The notes beneath the pieces were generated by a model. It was not told where the DNA came from. It saw nothing but the letters and a program-made list of their open reading frames with translations, and ran no database searches. The position numbers were made by a program, and so were the translations under genes. From Domibacillus robiginosus (GTDB lineage Bacteria; Bacillota; Bacilli; Bacillales; Domibacillaceae), in NCBI RefSeq assembly GCF_000966195.1, contig NZ_LAHL01000023.1, positions 1-58,878 on the forward strand: DNA of 58,878 nt, in the 5' to 3' direction. Positions 33,368 to 41,678 of this stretch are shown piece after piece. Position 1 is the first letter of the stretch. Each line of letters begins with the position of its first letter.

Positions 33368-34987
33368 ATGAAGCAAAACAATATTTGTTTCGATACATTA
33401 AAAAAGGAATGTGCGACAAGGGGGCTTGACCCAGCGAGTATTCCTTCTTTTAAACATATATTAGATACAGAGGCATTAACAGCAAGACAACGCAAGCATG
33501 CTGAATTTATCGGTGCGGTTACCTATTTTTTTGATAAATTTATTGCTTCGCTGCCGGGTATCCCTGTTCTTGCAACAGCAACGGATAAACATGGCTATGT
33601 TCTTCATATGATTGGAGACAGCGGTATTAAAGAAATGGTTGCGAAGCTGGGCATTCGAAATGGGGTTCAAATGACAAAGGAATACAACGGCATTAATTCT
33701 GCTTGCCTGGCGCTGGATTATCAACAGCCAGTTGGTATAGTCGGCTCCCAGCATTATCACCATTATCTTTATCATGCAGCATGCTACAGCATTCCTATCC
33801 GGAACAGAACTCACAGTGAGGAAATCGTCGGTACACTTTCATTTATGACAGCTGCTGGTTTTGCCCACCCTCTTTTTCTATCATTGCTGATGACGATGAA
33901 GGAATCCATTGAGCGTGAACTTCAGTTAATGAAGCAGAATGAAACACTGCGCCTGCTTAACGAGCTTATTATGGACACAACAACAAGCGGCATGATTATT
34001 TCCGATAAGGAAGGTAATATTATTAACGTTAACGAGGCCGCAGAACAGATGATGAAGCAAGATAAACAGTCACTGCTCTCCAAAACGGCCGCAGACTGCC
34101 CGTTCGTTGGCGATTATCTTGAGCGAGCGTTATCGGAAGGACTTCCTTCTACAGACATTGAAAGAACATTTAAAAGCACATCAGAACGTGAAACAACGTA
34201 CTTACTGGACGCACTGCCGATTTTTGACCAAACCGAAAAGCTGGTCGGTGCCTTCGCGCAGCTGCGTGATATTACCCAGCGAAAAGAAACAGAACAAATG
34301 CTGCTTAACACTGAAAAGCTAGCCGCTGTCGGTCAAATGGCCGCCAGCGCTGCGCATGAAATCCGTAACCCTTTAACAACTATTCGCGGTTTTATTCAGC
34401 TGTTACAGCCATCATTCTCCGATCAGGGACATTTCAATCTTGTTCTAGAAGAAATCGATCGAATTAACTTGATTATTAGCGAATTTCTTATCTTATCAAA
34501 GCCGCAGGCCACTTGTTTCGGGAACCAAAACCTTATACAAATTCTTCATGATACGATTGCTTTGTCACAGCCCCAGGCAAGCATGGGCAATGTGCAAATT
34601 GTAAAGCACTTCTATGATAGCTCTGATCTCTTTATTCATGGGGACGGGAATCAATTGAAGCAAGTATTTATTAACTTGTTTAAAAATGGAATGGATGCTA
34701 TGCCAGATGGCGGGACACTTTCAGTTGATGTTTATGCGAACCTACATGGAGAAGCTGTGGCAGTTGTTTCTGATAAAGGGGCCGGCATGACGGATGAGCA
34801 GCTGGGACAGCTTGGTAATCCTTTTTACACAACAAAAAAAGACGGTACAGGGCTTGGGTTTATGATTATACAGCGGATTTTAAAACAGCACGGCGGCTCC
34901 ATTGATGTGCAAAGCAGAAAAGGAGAAGGAACAACGATTACGCTTCGTTTTCCAATCAAACAAGAAGAAACAATCGAGCAAACCTAA
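33368..34987 (+). CDS. orphan PAS-domain sensor histidine kinase with AcoR-like GAF region
   Basis: The 539-residue soluble kinase has an N-terminal GAF-like sensor (about 40-190; GYVLHMIGD, NSACLALDYQQPVGIVGSQHY) of the type found in AcoR-like sigma-54 activators. A PAS domain (about 200-315), HisKA with AASAAHEIRNPLTTIRGFIQLL (His) and HATPase motifs NLFKNGMDAMPDGG, DKGAGMT and GTGLGFMI follow. It has no membrane helix and no adjacent response regulator. The HisKA type is that of sporulation kinases such as KinA/KinE, so input into Spo0F is plausible but not shown. GAGGAG precedes the ATG. Confidence 0.87.
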   Translation: MKQNNICFDTLKKECATRGLDPASIPSFKHILDTEALTARQRKHAEFIGAVTYFFDKFIASLPGIPVLATATDKHGYVLHMIGDSGIKEMVAKLGIRNGVQMTKEYNGINSACLALDYQQPVGIVGSQHYHHYLYHAACYSIPIRNRTHSEEIVGTLSFMTAAGFAHPLFLSLLMTMKESIERELQLMKQNETLRLLNELIMDTTTSGMIISDKEGNIINVNEAAEQMMKQDKQSLLSKTAADCPFVGDYLERALSEGLPSTDIERTFKSTSERETTYLLDALPIFDQTEKLVGAFAQLRDITQRKETEQMLLNTEKLAAVGQMAASAAHEIRNPLTTIRGFIQLLQPSFSDQGHFNLVLEEIDRINLIISEFLILSKPQATCFGNQNLIQILHDTIALSQPQASMGNVQIVKHFYDSSDLFIHGDGNQLKQVFINLFKNGMDAMPDGGTLSVDVYANLHGEAVAVVSDKGAGMTDEQLGQLGNPFYTTKKDGTGLGFMIIQRILKQHGGSIDVQSRKGEGTTITLRFPIKQEETIEQT

Positions 34988-34992
34988 TACTC

Positions 34993-35028
34993 CAAACAAA
35001 AGGCCGGTTTTGTGGGCCTTTTGTTTGT
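34993..35028. terminator. terminator after the orphan kinase
   Basis: CAAACAAAAGGCC/GGCCTTTTGTTTG stem; serves the kinase and, in reverse, the end of the com region. Confidence 0.85.
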
Positions 35029-35065
35029 TAAGGAAAGAAACGCTTCTATAAAGAAAATGTACGAA

Positions 35066-35294
35066 TTGTAGACTGATGGGGTTGTGACGAAGGGCTTCAG
35101 TGACAGCCTGAGAGCCTGTTTGCACCTGCATGTTGATTGATAGCCTGGACACCTCCCCCATTCGATCGTTCGGCTATATTAAGCCGCACACTTTTTTTGG
35201 AAATATTTACATCAAGCGTATACAAATCAAATGGCTCTTTTTCATCCGGCTCAGCAGCTGCTTGATGGTCATTCAGCAGTAAAACCGGTGTCAT
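35066..35294 (-). pseudogene. comA: comA remnant (response regulator with large internal deletion)
   Basis: Right after comP, with an ATGA overlap, comes MTPVLLLNDHQAAAE, which looks like the first residues of a ComA-type receiver (usual L-D-D-H). FDLYTLDVNIS resembles the phospho-Asp strand. Within about 40 codons the text shifts frame to EVSRLSINMQVQTGSQAVTEALRHN, which resembles the last helix of a LuxR-type DNA-binding domain. About 75 codons remain of an expected ~214, joined by a frameshift near 35150. The acidic pair is also damaged (N for D). It cannot be a working regulator. Confidence 0.72.
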
Positions 35295-37333
35295 TCCCGC
35301 CATCCTGGCAGCGTCATTCGCACCTGTACACCATGATTAGGCGATGACCTCCATTCTACATGTCCTGAAAGCATGGCCACTCTCTCCTTTATTCCGGATA
35401 TACCCATTTGATCTCCCTGCTCATCAATTCGGCTAATATCAAATCCAACTCCATTATCTAGATAATCTAAAAACAGTGTTTCCTGTTCTTCCCAAACCGA
35501 AACAGACAGCCTGGTTGCTTTTGAATGTTTACGGGCATTATGCAAAAGCTCTTGTACAATTCGATAAACAGCCAGCTCCTTATCCTGGTCCAATCTGTAA
35601 TGGTCAGGCAAATCAATATCACATTGCAAATAAATATCGGATATCAATTTAAAACGAGAAAACAGTTCTTCTAACGTCCCGCGCAGCCCCTCCTCCTGAA
35701 AAAAAACGGGGCGCAGTTCCTGGCATGTTTCCCGGATATGCCGGGTTACTTTCTTAATGTCTTTTTGTATATCTCTTACTTCTTTTAAAATTGTATCTTC
35801 TAAACGCTTCGACTGGACAAGGCGTTCCAGTTTTCGTTGTACAACAAATTGCTCCTGCAGTACTGAATCATGGAGATCGGCAGCAAGTCTCCGTCTTTCT
35901 TTTTCAGAGATAGCTAAAAGAAGTCGAATGGTGCCAGGGGAGTGATTCAGCGCCTGCACTTCCAACTCTTCTATTTTCTTTTCGACTACCTGAAGGTTAT
36001 CTGCTACAAGCCGAACATAGGGTACAGCAGCAAGCAGCCATGCTTTTTCACTGACATTCCATTTCAAGCCGTTTTTTTTCGGACCAATCCAGAGATAAAC
36101 CTTTTGTTCCGACCGTTCAAATAGTTGAATGCCAAGCCATTGCTGAGAGACGAGCAGCCCTTTATCACGATCTCTTGCCATGAGTAGGCGCTGTGCCTCT
36201 GACAAAATGACCGATTCAGCTCCTTCAGCATGGCGGAACAGCCACTCTCCCTTTCTTTTTTCGGTAATAAACAGAACAGATGGGTGAAGAGCCTGACATG
36301 CTTCTAGCACAAACATTTTCTCGAGCTCATCCGTTTTCATAACCGTAGAGAGCTTGCCCGCTAAAAGCTCAATGCCCTGCACCATGTTTTTCTTATCTTG
36401 AAACAAGCTGTTTCGAATAAAGAAATCAAACTGTTCCTTCACTAAAAAGGAAAGGGCCATAATAACAAGCGCAGCAATAAATGGAACGATAAATGTTTGG
36501 GCTACACTGTATACGATGATCGCCAGCAAAAAAGCAGGAATAATAGACTGTATACTGTAATAGAAAAAGCGGTTAAGAACAAAATCGAAATCAAACAGCT
36601 GGCGATTCATGAGCAGGCGTGTATATCCGTAAGGAAGCGCAAAAAGGGAAAATACCGCGATCCGGTCCAGCCCATCTACCCCCGCTGCTACATACGGAAG
36701 GACGTAAAGCACAATAAACGGAGCAAATGCAATAGCTGGTACAATCATCATCCATTTTAAAAAGCTTTTATGCTGTAGGTTCTGGGCATGGTTATACTGC
36801 CAGGCAATCATGCCAAGAGCAGCAAAAATAGAGGCACTAAAATGAATAAGCATTGCGTTATTTACGATAGAAGATGCAATCCATGATGCAAAGTAGTTAC
36901 CAATATTAAAACTGATAAATAAAAGGGTCCCCCATGTAAAAATGGATAGCCACAGCGAGACAGAGCGAAGATCCAGCTGTTTTTCCACTAAAATAGCTTG
37001 TACAAACAAAAGGAAGTACAAGGCTGCCAGTTGAAAAGCGACTGTTAAAATACTGACTGCCACAGGATCTCCAGCTCCTGACTCTTTTGATGCGAACAAG
37101 CTAAGAGACACTGTCAGCAGAAATAAAATAAACCGGCGGGCAGACTTTGTTTGCCGGTCGATAATAGGCAAAATTAAAATAACAGACAGCAATGAGAACA
37201 GGCCCGGTATATACAATTGAACCAGATCTGCTGAAAAATTTTGGTCCTCTCCTGCCATTTTAATAACAAGGTAAGCATGACTCACCGCGTAAATGACAAG
37301 AGTAATACCAAGCTGCCAATAACGTTTTAACAT
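35291..37333 (-). CDS. comP: ComP, membrane sensor histidine kinase
   Basis: The 680-residue kinase has about eight to ten N-terminal membrane helices (residues about 5-315), a GAF-like linker region (about 340-450), the HisKA_3 phospho-acceptor SEKERRRLAADLHDSVLQEQ (His near 485), and an HATPase (VQELLHNARKHSKA, DNGVGFD, MGISGIKERV). The long helix-rich input domain and NarL-type kinase core are those of ComP, the ComX pheromone receptor, and comQ lies nearby. The coding frame is intact. Its natural partner ComA is broken here. Confidence 0.88.
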   Translation of the reverse strand: MLKRYWQLGITLVIYAVSHAYLVIKMAGEDQNFSADLVQLYIPGLFSLLSVILILPIIDRQTKSARRFILFLLTVSLSLFASKESGAGDPVAVSILTVAFQLAALYFLLFVQAILVEKQLDLRSVSLWLSIFTWGTLLFISFNIGNYFASWIASSIVNNAMLIHFSASIFAALGMIAWQYNHAQNLQHKSFLKWMMIVPAIAFAPFIVLYVLPYVAAGVDGLDRIAVFSLFALPYGYTRLLMNRQLFDFDFVLNRFFYYSIQSIIPAFLLAIIVYSVAQTFIVPFIAALVIMALSFLVKEQFDFFIRNSLFQDKKNMVQGIELLAGKLSTVMKTDELEKMFVLEACQALHPSVLFITEKRKGEWLFRHAEGAESVILSEAQRLLMARDRDKGLLVSQQWLGIQLFERSEQKVYLWIGPKKNGLKWNVSEKAWLLAAVPYVRLVADNLQVVEKKIEELEVQALNHSPGTIRLLLAISEKERRRLAADLHDSVLQEQFVVQRKLERLVQSKRLEDTILKEVRDIQKDIKKVTRHIRETCQELRPVFFQEEGLRGTLEELFSRFKLISDIYLQCDIDLPDHYRLDQDKELAVYRIVQELLHNARKHSKATRLSVSVWEEQETLFLDYLDNGVGFDISRIDEQGDQMGISGIKERVAMLSGHVEWRSSPNHGVQVRMTLPGWRE

Positions 37334-37360
37334 ATGTTTTTTCTCCCCATACTGCTTAAT

Positions 37361-37375
37361 AAGTGACGATCACTT
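37361..37375. promoter_or_regulatory. perfect palindrome between comP and comX
   Basis: AAGTGACGATCACTT (6 bp arms, 3 bp centre) sits in the 96 bp divergent gap, 28 bp from comP and 55 bp from comX. It is a candidate operator for one or both; no regulator is identified and it does not match the ComA box. Confidence 0.4.
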
Positions 37376-37429
37376 CAATTTTTTGTAATATATATCATTA
37401 TACACCAAGAAAGGAGAGGAAAGAGAATT

Positions 37430-37588
37430 ATGGCAATGAAACTAGTTGAGCTTCTTCTGGCAAAACCGTCGCTTTCGGAATGGAGCGAAGAAGAACGTCG
37501 TTTACTTGAGCCATATTCAGAATCAGAGTTGGCAGTGATCTTTGAATCAATCGAGCATCAACCTATCCATCCTCAAGCCTGGCGATAA
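37430..37588 (+). CDS. comX: ComX-like pheromone precursor, on the strand opposite comQ and comP
   Basis: A 52-residue ORF with ribosome site AAAGGAGAGG lies between comP and comQ, where comX belongs, but reads in the opposite direction. It starts MAMKLVELLLAKPSLSEWSE, then has ERRLLEPYSESELAVIFESI and ends HPQAWR. The pattern L-V-x-x-L-L-x-x-P followed by an acidic middle and a Trp near the C-terminus resembles ComX precursors, whose C-terminal Trp is prenylated by ComQ. Its stop is 4 bp from the comQ stop. The minus strand of this interval holds no comparable ORF. The assignment is by pattern and position only. Confidence 0.6.
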   Translation: MAMKLVELLLAKPSLSEWSEEERRLLEPYSESELAVIFESIEHQPIHPQAWR

Positions 37589-37592
37589 CGGC

Positions 37593-38507
37593 TTAAAACA
37601 AATCGGCTAATAGCTGTTTTTTTTGCTCTTCCTTGATAGGCATCTTGCTAATACAAGTACGAATCTTATAAAGATAAAGCTTTTCTATTACACTGCAATA
37701 GGAAAGGGCGTCTCCTTCAGCAAGCACCTTCTGCACCATCGCCCTTTCTTCTTCTGTTGATCCTTTCCGTTCCCCCATCCTATAATATTGCTGTACTTTT
37801 TTGTATTTTGGATTTTCACTGTTTAAACAAAACAAAACTGGTAATGTTTTTTTCTTATGAAAAAGATCGTTTTTCCGTTCCGTCTGAAACAAGTCGTGTA
37901 CATCATTCCGAAGCTGCTCTACAATGCCAAAGTAATCAGCATATCGTTCGACCTCTTTTTTTATTGCTGGCTCTGTTTTTCCTACCCCGAGCAGGCAGGC
38001 CATTCCAATCAAAGAGCCAGACTTCAAAGACACCATCCGCAGATAGTCTTCTTCCGTTTCAAGTTTATTCTGCAAATCAGCCGACTGGCCATTAATGGCC
38101 CTGATTACGTTCGTTTGAATCATCTGCCCAAACTCATTTTGGAGATTTTCATCCGTTTGCAGACGGCTCACTTCAAGAAAACAAATCATTAATAGGCCCG
38201 TCAGAATATTTATATTTTGAGCCGTGTCCACTGACCCCCACGGGTGTTCCATCCCGTCCTCGTCTTGAATATCATCCATTATATCCAGTGCCAAAAAAAG
38301 CAGTTCAACAATCACCATCAGGCGCTCTTTTTCCCCACCTTTTTTTTCTTTTCGGAACACATCATAATGAAGGCCCGTCAGCCTGGCAAAAAAACCAGTT
38401 TGCCGTAACGCATACTTTATGTATGTAACCGTTTTTTCTTGTAAATAGGATTCTTTAAAATAAGTACGAACGCAATCACAGGCAATAATCATCAGGCTAT
38501 TTGTCAT
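37593..38507 (-). CDS. comQ: ComQ, isoprenyl transferase for ComX
   Basis: The 304-residue polyprenyl-synthetase-family protein has the first Asp-rich motif in LFLALDIMDDIQDEDGMEHPWG (DDIQD) and the second in RNDVHD, the ComQ-type reduced forms that bind prenyl diphosphate and Mg2+. ComQ prenylates a Trp of the ComX precursor and takes part in its processing. The HPWG following DDxxD is typical of ComQ rather than of chain-elongating synthases. AAAGGAG stands 9 nt before the ATG. It ends 4 bp from the convergent comX-like gene. Confidence 0.85.
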   Translation of the reverse strand: MTNSLMIIACDCVRTYFKESYLQEKTVTYIKYALRQTGFFARLTGLHYDVFRKEKKGGEKERLMVIVELLFLALDIMDDIQDEDGMEHPWGSVDTAQNINILTGLLMICFLEVSRLQTDENLQNEFGQMIQTNVIRAINGQSADLQNKLETEEDYLRMVSLKSGSLIGMACLLGVGKTEPAIKKEVERYADYFGIVEQLRNDVHDLFQTERKNDLFHKKKTLPVLFCLNSENPKYKKVQQYYRMGERKGSTEEERAMVQKVLAEGDALSYCSVIEKLYLYKIRTCISKMPIKEEQKKQLLADLF

Positions 38508-38609
38508 TATTTTTTTCTCCTTTTCTATTAATAGTAACAGTTAATAGGTAAAAAGAAATATTCAACAACATATACTGACGGGGTATTCACATAGCGAGCT
38601 ATTCTCTCA

Positions 38610-38634
38610 AAAAAAAGCCCGCTCAGGAGCAGGC
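38610..38634 (-). terminator. terminator of the nrtR-pncA-pncB operon
   Basis: GCCTGCTC/GAGCGGGC stem (one G-U) followed by eight T on the minus strand. Confidence 0.8.
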
Positions 38635-38649
38635 CTAAAGCAGACTTTT

Positions 38650-40101
38650 TTAACGCGCAGACGGCGGCATCATTTCTTCTATTTTCTTCATTTTATGTTC
38701 CCAGCAAGCCGGGCTTAAATCTACTGGATACTGCTCTGGATTAATTGGACGTTTGTATTCATCCCATAAAACAGACAGCCCTTTCTCCACATGTTCACGA
38801 ATGTCAGCAAGCGATGGCTGGTGATATACAAACTTTCCATTTACAAAAATGTCTTTATGCAGGTCGACAGCTGTGAAATCTGTAACAAATTTGCTGATAT
38901 ACGTATGGACAGGATGAAACATTTTCAGCTTTTCCTGTTCCTGCGGCTTTTCTTCCTGGAGCGCTATATAATCACCTTCGGCTTTTCCGTTCGCGTTATT
39001 GATGATGCGGTACACATTCTTTTTTCCCGGTGTTGTTACTTTTTCCGGGTTACCGGAGATTTTGATCGTATCAACCATTTCTCCTTTGTCGTTTTCGATT
39101 GCCACTAATTTAAATACTGCCCCAAGAGCCGGCTGATCAAATGCCGTAATAAGCTTTGTACCAATACCCCATACATCGATTTTGGCACCCTGTGCGTTCA
39201 AGCTCATGATCGTTTCTTCATCAAGATCATTGGAAGCGATAATTTTCGCATCTGGGAAGCCCGCTTCATCAAGCATCGCACGGGCTTTTTTAGATAAATA
39301 CGCAAGATCGCCGCTGTCAAGACGGATACCAATAAAGTTAATGGCATCGCCAAATTCCTTGGCAACCCGAATCGCATTCGGCACACCTGAACGCAGCGTA
39401 TCATACGTATCAACGAGAAATACACAATCCTCATGCGTCTCAGCATACTTTGTAAAGGCTACATATTCATCCTGATATGCCTGTACCATAGCGTGAGCAT
39501 GCGTGCCGGATACCGGAATATCGAACAGTTTGCCTGCCCGCACATTGCTGGTACCTGAAAAACCAGTTAGATAAGCCGCCCGTGCTCCCCAAATAGCGGC
39601 ATCGGTTTCCTGCGCCCGTCGCGTTCCAAACTCAAGCGCTGTTCCGTCACCGACAACCTGCATCATACGTGATGCTTTCGTGGCAATTAGTGTTTGGTAG
39701 TTCACCACATTTAACAGAAGGGTTTCAAGCAGCTGTGCCTGAGCAAGCGGCGCTTCAATCCGCATAATTGGTTCGTTTCCGAAAACAATTTCTCCTTCCT
39801 GCATGGAGCGGATCGTTCCCGTAAACGTCATATTTTTTAAAAAAGCTAAATAATCTTCTCCATAGCCCAGTTTGCTCAAATAATTGATATCGCTGTCTGT
39901 GAAGCCAAATTTTTGAATAAACGAAACAATGCGCTCGAGACCAGCGAAAACACCATAGCCGTTCCCAAATGGAAGCCGGCGAAAATAAAGATCAAAAACC
40001 GAATTCCGATCGTGAATGCCGTCTCTCCAATAGGTTTCCGCCATATTAATTTGATACAAATCGGTATGCAGCATAAAACTGTCGTCTGGATGCTTCATCA
40101 T
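38650..40101 (-). CDS. pncB: PncB, nicotinate phosphoribosyltransferase
   Basis: The 483-residue enzyme converts nicotinate and PRPP to nicotinate mononucleotide in NAD salvage. Family landmarks are LHTDLYQINMAETYW, YFRRLPFGNGYGVFAGLERIV, LEFGTRRAQ, SGTHAHAMVQAY (active-site His), LRSGVPNAIRVAKE and IGIRLDSGDLAYLS. The ORF opens at 40155, but the ATG at 40101 with AGGAGGAAGG is the real start; it overlaps the pncA stop by four bases. Last gene of the operon. Confidence 0.96.
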   Translation of the reverse strand: MMKHPDDSFMLHTDLYQINMAETYWRDGIHDRNSVFDLYFRRLPFGNGYGVFAGLERIVSFIQKFGFTDSDINYLSKLGYGEDYLAFLKNMTFTGTIRSMQEGEIVFGNEPIMRIEAPLAQAQLLETLLLNVVNYQTLIATKASRMMQVVGDGTALEFGTRRAQETDAAIWGARAAYLTGFSGTSNVRAGKLFDIPVSGTHAHAMVQAYQDEYVAFTKYAETHEDCVFLVDTYDTLRSGVPNAIRVAKEFGDAINFIGIRLDSGDLAYLSKKARAMLDEAGFPDAKIIASNDLDEETIMSLNAQGAKIDVWGIGTKLITAFDQPALGAVFKLVAIENDKGEMVDTIKISGNPEKVTTPGKKNVYRIINNANGKAEGDYIALQEEKPQEQEKLKMFHPVHTYISKFVTDFTAVDLHKDIFVNGKFVYHQPSLADIREHVEKGLSVLWDEYKRPINPEQYPVDLSPACWEHKMKKIEEMMPPSAR

Positions 40102-40652
40102 AATTCCTTCCTCCTTTTGGCGCCGAGCGTATCTACAAAATGTCCAAGTGCCCATTCATGGCCTGCCTGATTAAAAGATGCTACTGCGTGATCATACACA
40201 ACAATTTTGTATCCTTTATTGTACGCATCTACTGCTGTATGCAAAATACATATATCTGTACATACGCCGACAAGATGCACCTCTGTAACTCCCCGCGCTT
40301 TCAATCTCATATCAAGGTCTGTTCCGGCAAAAGCAGAGTAACGCGTTTTATCCATGTAATAAACATTATCCCAGTCTTTGTTTTGATCGTATACGGATTG
40401 AAGAGAGCCGTACAGGTCGCGCCCTTTCGTACCGCGAATATTATGCGGCGGGAACAGCCCTGTTTCCGGGTGATAAGGGTCGCGCTCATCATGCACATCA
40501 ATCGCAAAAACAACGTAATCACCGTTTTGAATAAATTGCTCTGTTATATCAACAATCGCTCCTTCAAGGGCCTGACCCGGCTTTCCACACGTTAATTTTC
40601 CATCATCTGCAACAAAATCATACGTATAATCAATATTCAGCAATGCTTTCAT
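40098..40652 (-). CDS. pncA: PncA, nicotinamidase (isochorismatase fold)
   Basis: The 184-residue enzyme deamidates nicotinamide to nicotinate, feeding PncB. Visible residues are the catalytic Asp in LLNIDYTYDFV, metal/substrate Asp and His in FAIDVHDERDPYHPETGLFPPHN, the catalytic Lys in YYMDKTRYSAFAGTDL and the nucleophile Cys in VGVCTDICILHTAVDAYN. It resembles B. subtilis PncA along its whole length. The ATG at 40652 has AAAGG 9 nt upstream; an ATG two codons earlier is too close to that site. Confidence 0.96.
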   Translation of the reverse strand: MKALLNIDYTYDFVADDGKLTCGKPGQALEGAIVDITEQFIQNGDYVVFAIDVHDERDPYHPETGLFPPHNIRGTKGRDLYGSLQSVYDQNKDWDNVYYMDKTRYSAFAGTDLDMRLKARGVTEVHLVGVCTDICILHTAVDAYNKGYKIVVYDHAVASFNQAGHEWALGHFVDTLGAKRRKEL

Positions 40653-40667
40653 ACACATCCGCCTTTC

Positions 40668-41432
40668 TTATCCGTAAATGGATTCAATTACATCTAGATC
40701 ATTAAAAGTATACAATCGGGACGGCCGGTACGAGTGACGGGTTGTTTTTTTCGGCTGTCCGTCTTCATCCAGTGCCAGCTCTAAAAAGGGAAGCTTCGGT
40801 GCACGAGCGAAGAAAACCGGGTCAGACGAAATTTTCGTATCATCGGTTACAGTCAGGAGCACCCTCTGCAATTCAGAAAGTGTAAATTCCTTCGGTAAAA
40901 AGTTTTTCGCCAGCGTTGTTCTCATCATATCTGAGCGGATCAACGCAAGCGCGTCCTGAACAATCTGTCTGTGGTCAAAAGCTAGGTCCAAACTTAGTAC
41001 TTCTTCGATCGGAAACAGCTGCACATCTGCCGCATCATCTGACGCCGATCGGTTTACAAGAGATGCTTCCGGCACAATGGCATAAAAGGCATTTGAAAGA
41101 ATCCAGCCGCGCGGGTCGCGCCCTGGCGTATCGTATATGCCAAAATGCCGCATATGAAGGCCGCTGACGCCTGTTTCTTCTAGCAGCTCCCGCCGTGCAG
41201 CCTGGATGCCTGTTTCTTCCGGCTGAATAAACCCGCCGGGAATGGCCCACTTGAGCGCTTCGATATTGGGGTTTCCTTCACTGTCTGTTGCCGCGCGCTG
41301 AATAAGCATCATATAAAGCTTCATGTCAGGTGGCGCTTTTTCTTCTCTTTTTTTCGATAAAATGGTAAAGATCGCAATGTCTGCTGTATAACCGTCTGGT
41401 GTCCGGTATTTGGAGGAGTCATATAGATGCAT
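40668..41432 (-). CDS. NrtR-like Nudix-domain transcriptional regulator of NAD salvage
   Basis: The 254-residue protein joins an N-terminal Nudix domain (complete Nudix box at residues 67-89, including REL-x-EE-x-G) to a C-terminal winged-helix region (FLPKEFTLSELQRVLLTV, then RPSRLYTFND). This is the layout of NrtR, which regulates NAD genes and responds to ADP-ribose or related compounds. The intact Nudix box suggests it may also hydrolyse its ligand. It heads an operon with pncA (15 bp gap) and pncB, which supports the role. An ordinary ADP-ribose pyrophosphatase is the alternative, but would not have the C-terminal domain. Confidence 0.82.
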   Translation of the reverse strand: MHLYDSSKYRTPDGYTADIAIFTILSKKREEKAPPDMKLYMMLIQRAATDSEGNPNIEALKWAIPGGFIQPEETGIQAARRELLEETGVSGLHMRHFGIYDTPGRDPRGWILSNAFYAIVPEASLVNRSASDDAADVQLFPIEEVLSLDLAFDHRQIVQDALALIRSDMMRTTLAKNFLPKEFTLSELQRVLLTVTDDTKISSDPVFFARAPKLPFLELALDEDGQPKKTTRHSYRPSRLYTFNDLDVIESIYG

Positions 41433-41453
41433 CGCTCCACCTTCTTTCTAATT

Positions 41454-41482
41454 ATTAATTATATAATTACTAATTATATAAA
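41454..41482. promoter_or_regulatory. AT-rich palindrome and repeat, candidate NrtR operator
   Basis: TAATTATATAATTA (41456-41469) is a perfect palindrome, and TAATTATATAA repeats 15 bp later (41471-41481). It lies 22 bp upstream of the NrtR-like start, where autoregulation would act. Confidence 0.45.
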
Positions 41483-41502
41483 AGAATTTTTTATTTGGCA
41501 AG

Positions 41503-41530
41503 AAAAATCCGGCTTTTAAAAGCCGGATAC
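41503..41530 (-). terminator. terminator of the 32-residue ORF
   Basis: TCCGGCTTTT/AAAAGCCGGA perfect stem followed by TTTTTC on the minus strand. Confidence 0.85.
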
Positions 41531-41577
41531 TTTTTATTAATGATTTCCTTCCCTCCCTTTTGCTAATCAAAACCATC

Positions 41578-41676
41578 TTATTCTCCAGTAAAATTCTTTT
41601 CCCGCTCCTTTGCGGCTGCACTTACGAACAACAATTCTATCGTGCATAAAAAAAGTATCGATAACATTCCCCACAT
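41578..41676 (-). CDS. small single-helix membrane peptide (32 aa)
   Basis: A short ORF reads MWGMLSILFLCTIELLFVSA followed by a charged tail AKEREKNFTGE: one hydrophobic helix and a hydrophilic end. A good ribosome site (AGGGGTGG, 5-6 nt spacing) precedes the ATG and a strong terminator follows 48 bp after the stop, so it looks like a real gene rather than chance. It is divergent from the LacI-family gene, sharing a short intergenic region. No family is recognised. Confidence 0.5.
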   Translation of the reverse strand: MWGMLSILFLCTIELLFVSAAAKEREKNFTGE

Positions 41677-41678
41677 CG

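Noticed and set aside
37334-37592. Search for a minus-strand comX in the normal orientation
   Set aside because: The longest minus-strand ORF has 28 codons, no ribosome site and no Trp; the plus-strand ORF is far better.
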